Part shown: in pieces, positions 57,085-64,000 of the stretch
Layout: every line of letters starts with the position of its first letter
How positions within the stretch are numbered: the stretch's first letter is position 1
Assembly (NCBI RefSeq): GCF_016278385.1
Contig: NZ_JADQBY010000021.1
Coordinates: 43,421-107,420, forward strand
Origin: Methanolobus sp.
GTDB lineage: Archaea > Halobacteriota > Methanosarcinia > Methanosarcinales > Methanosarcinaceae
Length of the DNA stretch: 64,000 bases
Direction: 5' to 3'
Translations under genes and position numbers: made by a program
The notes under the pieces: model-generated
Told to the model about the DNA's origin: nothing
The model's database searches: none
Seen by the model: only the letters and a program-made list of their open reading frames with translations

Positions 57085-57443
57085 ATGTTTTCTTTTCAAT
57101 GGTTGCAGGAAGAAGAACACTGCTTGGAGAAGTATCTTACTGTTGAAAGGAGAGAATTAACTCAATATCTGATAGGCAAGAGGAAGACAATAGATTTCAT
57201 CAAACCTTCTTATGTAGAAAGAGAGATGATACTGACTTGTTAAGGAAGAAGATTCTTACTATCGGTTACAAGGAATGGAAGGATATGGGATTTTATAAAG
57301 GAACTTTTCACTATATGAAGAAGAAATCAATAATTGAAAACCAACTTAAGGCAGCTATTAGTAGATACACAGCACCACATAGGACTAGTACAAAAGACTT
57401 AACATTCCTTACAATTTTGATATACTTTTTTGTATTTTTCTGA
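57085..57443 (+). pseudogene. cas1: C-terminal relic of CRISPR integrase cas1
   Basis: Two frames together reproduce the end of Cas1: frame one has WLQEEEHCLEKYLTVERREL, TQYLIGKRKTIDFIKPSYVE; a single frameshift near 57210 leads to RDDTDLLRKKILTIGYKEWK, DMGFYKGTFHYMKKK. The K-E-L-(A/T)xYLxGK, ERxDTDxLRxKIL and WKxMGFxKGTxHYMKK blocks are the well-known Cas1 C-terminus. The catalytic N-terminal parts, cas2, effectors and repeats are all missing here. It begins at the very base after the upstream kinase stop codon. Non-functional relic. Confidence 0.7.
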
Positions 57444-57557
57444 GATACACCTAAAAGTGCAAAATGATACAAAATCATAGGACGGATTTGGGAAGTAGTA
57501 CTTTTTTTTATCGTTCAATTTTTTGGTACCTATAATTGTTCCACTTAACTTTAAGTC

Positions 57558-57746
57558 TTGAGACGAGCTTCCGGTATGGGTTGTTTGAACAATCATACCT
57601 TCATCCTTGTCATGTATGCAAACGGGATCTCAATGAATCAGATCTGCATTGAAACAGGCGGTGAGTTCTATACAGTATCCTCTATTCTGCGAGGGAATTT
57701 GAGGGAGATATTGGGGTTGAAGAATTCAAAGCATCTGAATAAGTGA
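57558..57746 (+). pseudogene. Short helix-turn-helix scrap
   Basis: A 62-codon frame (TTG start, no ribosome site) whose middle MYANGISMNQICIETGGEFY, TVSSIL resembles the recombinase/resolvase-type HTH (x-x-x-Y-x-x-G-x-S-x-x-x-I...TV). Too short for a whole gene and next to the cas1 relic, so I regard it as a fragment of a mobile-element or regulator gene. Low confidence. Confidence 0.3.
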
Positions 57747-58134
57747 GTTTTGTCGTTATCTAAGAAAATGACAATGCTCATTGCACTATTAATAGTGTTT
57801 TGGATCAATGAGGATTGATATATATTTGAAAAAAACGAGCTATTAGAGATCATCTGTGTTCAGATGGGTTGTACTATAATCACAAATCAGAATTCCAGTT
57901 CATTAATCCGATTTGAGAATTGTATCATGAAGAGAGGGTTATGTATTGCCACATGTACAACAAAAAACATATATATTTATGAGACGTTATAGAAATATGG
58001 CTTTTTAAGAGCACTTTTTAGCTCATAACTTTAAAAGAGATATACTGTTGTGGTTTTGGTTACCCTCGATATTAATATCAAAATCATTTGTGGAATATTT
58101 TAGCTGCGCATATATGATCAAGGCCTAGATATCT
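57747..58134. other. AT-rich intergenic region before the PAS kinase
   Basis: No gene seen. ACATATATATTTATGAG at about 57967-57983 contains a TATA-like box; other features are only short A/T tracts. Confidence 0.4.
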
Positions 58135-60444
58135 ATGGAAAAACAACAACATGATCCAAATCACAATGAAGACAACGATTCTTGCTTTAGCGATGAAGAA
58201 ATGTACAAAACCTTCTTTAAAGAAAACAATGCAGTCCTCCTTCTTATAAATCCTGAAAATTCGGATATTATTGACGCAAATCATGCAGCATGCAAGTTTT
58301 ATGGCTGGACACTTGAAGAGATTACCAGCAAAACAATAAACCAGCTCAACTTTTTGTCAACTGAAAAGAACAAAAATGAGATCCAAAGAACGGAAGACAA
58401 AAAAAAGAATGGACATTTGTCCAAGCATCTTCTTGCAAGCGGAGAAGTGCGTGATGTAGAAGTTTTTAAGGTTCCAATGACATTCAAATCTCAATGTTTG
58501 TTCTACTACATGGTTCACGACATCACTGAACGCAAATTAGTGGAAGAAGAAATGCAGAGGAAAGAAATGCAGCTTTATGCTGCGCAAAAAGTCGGGCACT
58601 TAGGAAGTTGGGAATTTGATTTAAACTCTGGTAAAGCAGAGGTTTCTGAGGAAGCAAGAATAATATATGGACTCAAAAACGAAGAATTCACCATTGAGAA
58701 AATACAAAAAATACCCCTGCAAAAATACCGTCCAGTGCTGGACAAAGCGCTAAGTGATCTCGTGGAAAGAAACATCCCATATGATGTACAATTCAAGATA
58801 ATAAAACTAACCGACGGCAATATCCACACCATACATTCCGTGGCTGAATACTATCCTGAAAAAAATACAGTCATAGGAATGATTCAGGACATTACAGAAC
58901 GCAAACATGTAAAGAGTAAACTGCGAGAAAAGAACTCTCTTTTGAATGAAGTTGGGAGGATTGCAAAGATCGGCGGGTGGGAATTAGATGTAGCAACCGG
59001 TTATATTACCCAGACGCCTGAGGTTGCAAGGACATATGAAATCGACAACAATAGACCTGTAAGTCTTAAATTTGCTTTGAGCTTTTATTCTTTCGGTTCA
59101 AAAGAACTTCTAGAAAAAGCTGTCCAGGATGCTGTAGAAAAAGGAGAATCATATGATCTGGAGCTGGAAATTGTCTCTGCTAAAGAAAATCATAAATGGA
59201 TTCGTACAATCGGCCATCCGAAAAAGATGGATGGTAAAGTCGTAAAAGTAACCGGTTCATTTCAGGACATTACTGAACAGAAGCTGGCTGAAATGAAAAT
59301 TGCAGAAGAGGCTATGTTACGGCATACCTTCATGGAGCAGTCCACAGAAGGTATAGTTATCCTCAATAGTAATGGCAAGGTTGTCGAGGCAAATCCGCGG
59401 TATGCTGAGATGCACGGATATTCCTACGAAGAAATGCAGACATTAAATGTATGGGATTGGGATATTCATTCCACACGTGATCAAATATTGGAAATTATTC
59501 AGCTTCTTGATAATAATGGTAGACTTGTGGAAGTAAGTCACCGACGCAAGGATGGTAGTATATTTGATGCGGAAGTCAATATGAATGCAGTGATATTCGA
59601 AGGACAGAAACTGATTTTTTGTGTACATCGTGATATTAGCGAGCGTAAGCAGATTGAAGCAGAACTGATGAATGCTAAACTTGCTGCTGTAGATGCTAAC
59701 CAGCTCAAAGGTGAGTTTCTGGCTACCATGAGCCATGAACTCAGGCCCCCTCTTAATTCAATCATAGGTTTTTCAGAGGTGCTGCTCGATGAAACGTTTG
59801 GCAACCTGAATGAAAAACAGACAACTTACCTGAATCATATTTCAAAAGCGGGCAAACATCAACTAAGTCTTATAAATGATATTCTTGATCTTTCAAAGGT
59901 TGATGCTGGCAAGATGGAACTTCATTGCGAACAGTTCCATGTTTCTCATGTAATCGATGAAGTTAAAGCGATAATATCTTCTCTTGCAATAAGAAAGAAT
60001 ATCAATCTGGATATCAAAATTGACTTGCAGGTTGAAAGCATTTATGCAGATAAAACCAAATTTAAACAGATACTCTACAATCTTACAAGTAATGCCATCA
60101 AGTTCACACCTGAAAAAGGTTATGTGACAATCGAAGCACAGCATTCAGGTGATTTTATCCAGGTAAGTGTAAAAGATACCGGTATAGGAATAACAAAGAG
60201 TGATATGGATAAACTTTTCGAGCCTTTTAAACAACTGAATTCATACATCACTCGCGAATATGAGGGAACAGGACTCGGCCTTGCTCTTGTCAAAAAGTTC
60301 GTGGAATTGCACGGTGGAAAGATATGGGTTGAAAGCAAAGTTGGAGAAGGTAGTATCTTTACATTTGTGATTCCAATAACTCATAGCGATGAGGTTGCTT
60401 CAAAACGCATTTTTGCTTCATTGAAGCAAGGTTTTGTGGATTAA
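58135..60444 (+). CDS. Four-PAS histidine kinase, soluble
   Basis: 769 residues, no membrane helix. Four PAS domains: about 20-135 (VLLLINPENSDIIDANHAAC), 145-260 (VGHLGSWEFDLNSGKAEVSE), 265-385 (IAKIGGWELDVATGYITQTP) and 395-515 (EGIVILNSNGKVVEANPRYA). Then a HisKA box ATMSHELRPPLNSIIGFSE (about 530; Pro where Thr is usual in H-E-L-R-T-P) and an ATPase with NLTSNAIKFT, DTGIGITKSDMD and GTGLGLALVKKF. Such multi-PAS kinases are abundant in Methanosarcinaceae and probably bind heme, flavin or small ligands. No receiver domain follows. The last 15 residues after the ATPase are extra. Confidence 0.88.
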   Translation: MEKQQHDPNHNEDNDSCFSDEEMYKTFFKENNAVLLLINPENSDIIDANHAACKFYGWTLEEITSKTINQLNFLSTEKNKNEIQRTEDKKKNGHLSKHLLASGEVRDVEVFKVPMTFKSQCLFYYMVHDITERKLVEEEMQRKEMQLYAAQKVGHLGSWEFDLNSGKAEVSEEARIIYGLKNEEFTIEKIQKIPLQKYRPVLDKALSDLVERNIPYDVQFKIIKLTDGNIHTIHSVAEYYPEKNTVIGMIQDITERKHVKSKLREKNSLLNEVGRIAKIGGWELDVATGYITQTPEVARTYEIDNNRPVSLKFALSFYSFGSKELLEKAVQDAVEKGESYDLELEIVSAKENHKWIRTIGHPKKMDGKVVKVTGSFQDITEQKLAEMKIAEEAMLRHTFMEQSTEGIVILNSNGKVVEANPRYAEMHGYSYEEMQTLNVWDWDIHSTRDQILEIIQLLDNNGRLVEVSHRRKDGSIFDAEVNMNAVIFEGQKLIFCVHRDISERKQIEAELMNAKLAAVDANQLKGEFLATMSHELRPPLNSIIGFSEVLLDETFGNLNEKQTTYLNHISKAGKHQLSLINDILDLSKVDAGKMELHCEQFHVSHVIDEVKAIISSLAIRKNINLDIKIDLQVESIYADKTKFKQILYNLTSNAIKFTPEKGYVTIEAQHSGDFIQVSVKDTGIGITKSDMDKLFEPFKQLNSYITREYEGTGLGLALVKKFVELHGGKIWVESKVGEGSIFTFVIPITHSDEVASKRIFASLKQGFVD

Positions 60445-60740
60445 AATAAGAAAAAACATGGCTTTGCACATTCTGATGCCAATGAAGCATATTAATTTCG
60501 TAATATAAGTTCAATATTTTTAAAGTGTTTATTTTGTAATAATGCAGCAAATCTTGCCAGTACAGGAGAAAATAGCAGGCTAAATCTGAATATTTGAAGG
60601 TTCCTAATTCCCATAATAAAGGAAGTGTGAGAGTGAAAACAATTGCCACGTCAATTCATTGCTGAGTTGAGAGGGTTTGTAGGATAGAATAAATACTATG
60701 CGATAAGAGATTAGGTGTTAATTAAGTGGGAGTTGAAAAG

Positions 60741-61103
60741 ATGACTGGACATAAAGAACTTGAGCACAATGAATTACTTGGGAGCATGAGCGATAAACTT
60801 GGATTCACTCCTCATATCCTTGAAACTCTTGGGGACATAGACCCAGAATTCTTAAAAAAATACAACCGTTGCAACCATAAGTTGTTAACAGATGGAGCAT
60901 TGTCTGCCAAAACAAAAATACTAATGGCTCTTGCTGTAGTTGCGTCCAAACAGTGTGAGAGGTGTACTGTTATGCAAATGCAGAGTGCGCTCAAGAACGG
61001 TGCAACCAAGGAAGAAATAATGGAAGCCATGGATGTTATATTTATCACATCTGGTGCTCCTGCCGTTGCAGCCTGCAGAGATGCACTAAAAATGCTGAAA
61101 TGA
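60741..61103 (+). CDS. Carboxymuconolactone decarboxylase/AhpD-like family protein
   Basis: 120 residues from ATG 60741, eight bases after GGGAG; the GTG at 60726 is rejected. Helical CMD domain with a redox-type Cys pair in [20 protein letters not shown] and a C-terminal [10 protein letters not shown]. AhpD-like CMD proteins with CxxC act in peroxide defence as thiol-disulfide hubs or as uncharacterised small-molecule enzymes. Nothing else for oxidative stress is in the operon. Its redox theme is compatible with the MsvR-like regulator 7 kb upstream, but there is no direct link. Confidence 0.8.
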   Translation: MTGHKELEHNELLGSMSDKLGFTPHILETLGDIDPEFLKKYNRCNHKLLTDGALSAKTKILMALAVVASKQCERCTVMQMQSALKNGATKEEIMEAMDVIFITSGAPAVAACRDALKMLK

Positions 61104-61469
61104 TAACAAGTGAATTACATATGAGTCTTTAGCCCATGTGTAGTTCCTCAAGTGCCAACAATGGGAAACCGTAATTAATAGGCACTGTACTTCTATTTTT
61201 TTATAAATATGTGGTCACCTGTTTTCGCATGACATGCGCAGAATATGTGCGAAGTGCTTGTCTAAATTATCAATGATCGAAGGAAATTTCCTTCAATTTA
61301 AGTAATTCCTAAACAGCCAAGTAAGGAAAACAAGAAGAAGAAAACCCATAGTAAGGGAAGTGATGAGAAAAGAAATGCAGATTTTGCATGAACTCTATGA
61401 TATAGGGTTAATTTTAAACCACCGAAGTGGAGATTATATTTGGAATAAATTTATTATATAGGTGAAAAT
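61104..61469. other. Intergenic region with palindromes
   Basis: No coding sequence. It holds a perfect 16-bp palindrome GAAGGAAATTTCCTTC (61279-61294) and CGCATGACATGCG (61226-61238). Their role is unknown; operators are possible. A TATA-like TTTATTATATAG lies at about 61448-61460, just before the next gene. Confidence 0.45.
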
Positions 61470-61694
61470 ATGGATAATATAATTGAAAGAAACGGAATTC
61501 AGTATGTAGTAGAGGAATCAAAACATGTGGAATACAGAATAATCGAAGATTCAACTATAGAGACTACGTCAGCTCATGATTTAGAAGCTCGTTTAAACGT
61601 TGAAGGAAAGGATAATTGGGAATTGGTTACTGTCATTGGCAAGAATATTATCTTTAAGAGAATTGTTGAAGCAATTGATTATATTGAAGTTTGA
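61470..61694 (+). CDS. DUF4177-like small protein
   Basis: 74 residues; GGTGA six bases ahead of the ATG. VEYRIIEDSTIE and the end LNVEGKDNWELVTVIGKNII then FKR follow the DUF4177 pattern (Y-x-x-x...LNxxGxxGWELVxV...x-x-x-KR). The function is unknown for the family. Stand-alone gene next to viral fragments; it may be part of the accessory zone. Confidence 0.6.
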   Translation: MDNIIERNGIQYVVEESKHVEYRIIEDSTIETTSAHDLEARLNVEGKDNWELVTVIGKNIIFKRIVEAIDYIEV

Positions 61695-61904
61695 TTATAT
61701 TTATTACTTAAACTGCCAAATAAAGGAAACATTTCCAAGCATTTCAAAAAACCTTTTTTTATTTATAATCAAAATCTGTTTTTTCAATATCAACCCCCAT
61801 TCTGGAAAAATATTTCCTACTAGCGTGACTAATCGGAAATCTATAAGGCTCTTTTTCCATCCTCCATAATCTTTTTAAGCAAATCAACTGTTTCTTTTCA
61901 TTTT

Positions 61905-62414
61905 ATGTCACATGTTCAGCAGTATATCGATAAGAAGCTCGTCAATTACATAATGAAAAAACTCTCTTCCAATCGTCCAGGTATCGGTCACCACGAATCA
62001 TATGCTCGTGGAAACATTGCTCCTTCGCTTGGTCTGGTCTACTACATGGAACAGGAAGTTTCTGTCTTCTCGGATTCTGTTCTCAAACTCAAGCAGGAGA
62101 TGTTTAGGAACGGATTTTACTGGAAACCCTGTTTTGTCAAGAAGTGTAAAGATTGTGGAACCGAGTACGATGAGAACATTGAGAAGTGCACATGTGGTTC
62201 AACTTTTTTCCATGAACCGGATTATTCGCAGGTACGTGAAAAAGAATACTTTATCGAAAAGGCCAACTACAACGGACAGTCTCTCAAGGAAGTTCTTTCT
62301 GACTTTGAGTTCAACTTAAACGTTGCTGATAATGCTTATCTCTTTCTTGTCAAAGCTTATGAGTACGACAGAGCTGGTGACAATGCCCTAGAAGATGTCA
62401 AAGAGATCCTTTAA
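61905..62414 (+). CDS. Truncated portal-like protein of an archaeal provirus
   Basis: 169 residues. The N-terminus includes RGNIAPSLGLVYYMEQEVSV and a middle MFRNGFYWKPCFVKKCKDCG, TEYDENIEKCTCGST zinc-ribbon, then KKAN-type helices (NGQSLKEVLSDFEFNLNVAD). This order, an early segment, a four-Cys knuckle and a DxxEx-rich helix, is what I associate with portal/head-proximal proteins of archaeal tailed viruses, which run to over 400 residues. So the gene is cut. The stop (62412-62414) lies at the same place as the stop of a convergent integrase fragment, suggesting a deletion junction. Family assignment is moderate. Confidence 0.45.
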   Translation: MSHVQQYIDKKLVNYIMKKLSSNRPGIGHHESYARGNIAPSLGLVYYMEQEVSVFSDSVLKLKQEMFRNGFYWKPCFVKKCKDCGTEYDENIEKCTCGSTFFHEPDYSQVREKEYFIEKANYNGQSLKEVLSDFEFNLNVADNAYLFLVKAYEYDRAGDNALEDVKEIL

Positions 62415-62607
62415 ATTGTCAAAGCCAAGTCTTTTGATTCGATAAGGTCAGAGATGATGTCTTTCTCTGCTTCCTCAATCAATTCAGTAGGAGTCTTGTT
62501 CAGGAAATCGGTGTACTTTTGCATACCGATAAGATACAGTTTTCGAGTATTTTGGCTTGTATAGTAGTAATGCCGTCTTCTAATTCGGGTATTTTCATAT
62601 ATAATAA
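62411..62607 (-). pseudogene. N-terminal fragment of a tyrosine recombinase (integrase)
   Basis: Minus-strand frame without a start codon: YTSQNTRKLYLIGMQKYTDF, LNKTPTELIEEAEKDIISDL, ending at 62411-62413. The pattern (R-x-Y-L-x-x-x-x-x-Y-x-x-F-x-x-x-x-P-x-E-L-I-x-x-A) is the SAM-like N-terminal domain of archaeal integrases. The catalytic Arg-His-Arg-Tyr half is absent. Adjacent to the portal-like fragment, it marks a provirus remnant. Confidence 0.55.
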
Positions 62608-62629
62608 ATAACTACCCATACGCAAATAA

Positions 62630-63199
62630 TTATTGTTTCATTACCAGGTCAAAGATGTTCTGTATTTCACTGAGTTTATCCAGACCTTCATCATCGATAA
62701 GGTCCTCATTCTTCTCTATTGAATTTAAGAGTAACTGGATATCCCTGCTGAACGGGCCAATTTTCATCTTCATTTCCTGTGCTTCCGAATTTTTATTGAA
62801 ATGATCATTGTATGTGGACACTATCTGCCCATGCAGTCTGTCAACGTGATCTCTGGTGAGTTTTTTCTCATCTTCTGAGGCTTCATCGGAATTTTCATTA
62901 TCCTGTTTTTCTGCGCTCTCGGGTGATTCACCTTCAATAGCCATGATCAGATTTTTTAGAGCATCAACTACTCTGAATCCATGGTCTGTAAGTTCAACAT
63001 ACTTAACACGTCCCTCAATTGTGAATTGTACAAGGCCGTGTTCTTCCATTTTAGACAGTATTTTAGTTGTATGGGCAAAAGTTGAATTGATTTCTTTTGT
63101 GATAATTGATGCATACGTTTTTTGAAAGGACCATATGGCCAGAAGGGCAAGAGTTGGTTTTTCCTGTAAAAAAAGTTGCTCAGCATATTCTCTTGTCAT
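62630..63199 (-). CDS. Winged-helix transcription regulator with coiled C-terminus
   Basis: 189 residues, ATG 63199 after AAAGGGG. The first 85 residues form a MarR/PadR-like winged helix: TLALLAIWSFQKTYASIITK (recognition helix in STFAHTTKILSKMEEHGLV) and the wing KYVELTDHGFRVVDAL. Then an acidic linker (AEKQDNENSDEASEDEKK) and a helical C-terminal half with heptad pattern (IQLLLNSIEKNEDLIDDEGL). It could bind DNA as a dimer through the helix. Target unknown; divergent context, near trm1. Confidence 0.75.
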   Translation of the reverse strand: MTREYAEQLFLQEKPTLALLAIWSFQKTYASIITKEINSTFAHTTKILSKMEEHGLVQFTIEGRVKYVELTDHGFRVVDALKNLIMAIEGESPESAEKQDNENSDEASEDEKKLTRDHVDRLHGQIVSTYNDHFNKNSEAQEMKMKIGPFSRDIQLLLNSIEKNEDLIDDEGLDKLSEIQNIFDLVMKQ

Positions 63200-63306
63200 A
63201 ATCTATCCCCTTTACAAATATTTTGAATCCTTATTTGAAAAAACATCATAATACCTTGAATTATATATTTTAATATGTATCATTAGAATAAAAATAGTAT
63301 ATATTT

Positions 63307-64000
63307 CTATCGGATACCAGCTATAATTGTGTTTATATCTCTGATACTTGCGTTAGTTTTAAAAGATGTGCCGCTAAAATGCGTTCTTGATGCCAGGAAT
63401 CCATTGTTTCTAAGTTCCTGGATCACTCTGTCAATTCCAGATGCAGAAACCCCGAGTTTTTTGCATAAGAGGTGCTGATCATAGAACATGGGTATGTCCA
63501 GTTCATCCCTGCAAAATTCCAGCATTTTGATGGCTACTTGTTTGGTGCCGCAGTCGCGCTCCATTATTTCGTCAATCGTTTCATTGCAAAAATCAGGATC
63601 ATGTAATTTGCCAAGCCACAAAGGACCGGCAATTAGGTTGTTTGCACTACAATTGCTGCATTCTTCTTTAATGGGTACTGCGAGGCCATATATTGCTTCC
63701 CTGTGTCCGCATGCAGGGCAATGGGCAATAAATCCCATGTTCATAAGCATTTCGTCCGCTTTCTGCGCACCTTTTTTTATTTCCAGATAGCTGCGCACAT
63801 AGTGTCTTGTGGCATGGGAGAGGAGGGGATGCATGGTTTTATCGTGAAGTGACAATTCCCGGGCTATTTTTCCAAGTAATATTCGTACTCCCATTTCACT
63901 ATGGTATTCGTTGTTAAAAGGAATTGCTGCATATTTCCGGATACCTGAATTAAGGTGTGCACCGCAAAGAGGTGCAGTATCTGTTGCTGTCACTGCAAGC
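63307..64000 (-). CDS. trm1: tRNA (guanine26-N2)-dimethyltransferase Trm1, C-terminal part
   Basis: The frame runs off the 3' edge of the window: read on the minus strand [20 protein letters not shown] is typical of Trm1, where TDTAPLCG follows the active-site DPFG(S/T)P motif (outside the window). A zinc-ribbon-like [14 protein letters not shown]...CSNCSANN (about 120 residues further) and a C-terminal winged domain (about 150-228; [20 protein letters not shown]) complete it. Trm1 makes N2,N2-dimethylguanosine at position 26 of tRNA using S-adenosylmethionine. Its start and the first half are beyond base 64000. Confidence 0.92.
   Translation of the reverse strand, partial: LAVTATDTAPLCGAHLNSGIRKYAAIPFNNEYHSEMGVRILLGKIARELSLHDKTMHPLLSHATRHYVRSYLEIKKGAQKADEMLMNMGFIAHCPACGHREAIYGLAVPIKEECSNCSANNLIAGPLWLGKLHDPDFCNETIDEIMERDCGTKQVAIKMLEFCRDELDIPMFYDQHLLCKKLGVSASGIDRVIQELRNNGFLASRTHFSGTSFKTNASIRDINTIIAGIR

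Overview
The window looks like a chromosome segment of a methylotrophic methanogen of the Methanosarcinaceae (Methanolobus/Methanococcoides-like; I cannot fix the genus from sequence alone). The basis is a methenyl-H4MPT cyclohydrolase of the Methanosarcina type, an MsvR-type ArsR-V4R regulator, archaeal FtsZ, archaetidylinositol-phosphate synthase, PurS/PurQ, archaeal PheT and RNase HII, an intron-bearing archaeal tRNA-Arg, PKD/PGF-pre-PGF surface proteins and an arylpyruvate/arylacetate route (IorAB plus arylacetate-CoA ligase). Base composition is AT-rich, with TATA-type promoters and hairpin + T-tract ends.

Layout. 0-8 kb: the tail of a secreted tandem polysaccharide-deacetylase-like protein, transposase and zinc-ribbon debris, then small-molecule enzymes (GNAT, glutamine amidotransferase, macrodomain, M20 dipeptidase, DUF523/DUF1722, an HdrD/GlpC-like Fe-S protein). 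8-15 kb: a 1368-residue surface protein in which a six-repeat Kelch-like block is nested inside a PKD domain, followed by an orphan membrane-anchor tail, a thrice-frameshifted Na+:solute symporter with its intact 29-residue partner ORF, and an 880-bp gene-poor gap with an exact direct repeat. 15.7-19.5 kb: iorA-iorB-arylacetate-CoA ligase operon. 19.9-21.6 kb: a solitary, very AT-rich NERD nuclease-helicase, a candidate defence gene. 21.7-30 kb: an asparagine synthase fused to a diphthine-ammonia ligase domain, then two large bacterial-style signalling genes (CheB-CheR-PAS and a hybrid kinase with REC and HPt). 30-47.9 kb: mostly core genes, comprising phospholipid headgroup synthase, purS-purQ, rnhB, a TadA/TadC-like pilus pair, UbiA, pheT, intron-containing tRNA-Arg, TauE, a K+ channel pair, a site-2 protease, ftsZ and a dihydropteroate-synthase-like protein. 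48-54.7 kb: REC-PAS kinase, mch with DUF2124, Taw2-like, MsvR-like regulator and DUF2110. 54.9-62.6 kb: an accessory scrap zone holding a truncated kinase, two complete kinases, the C-terminal relic of cas1, an HTH scrap, a CMD/AhpD-like protein, and a portal-like viral gene fragment converging on an integrase fragment. 62.6-64 kb: a winged-helix regulator and the C-terminal part of trm1.

Functional threads. Mch and the dihydropteroate-synthase-like protein belong to C1/pterin metabolism. MsvR-like is a redox regulator with a TTCG-N8-CGAA operator abutting its own TATA box. IorAB and the CoA ligase interconvert aromatic 2-oxo acids and aryl-CoAs. PheT, tRNA-Arg, Trm1, Taw2 and Dph6 are translation-related. 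I found no complete multi-gene system that is clearly undescribed. The best candidates for a second look are the NERD-helicase, the Asn-synthase/Dph6 fusion, the degenerate second deacetylase module, the nested PKD/Kelch protein and the cas1/provirus relics.
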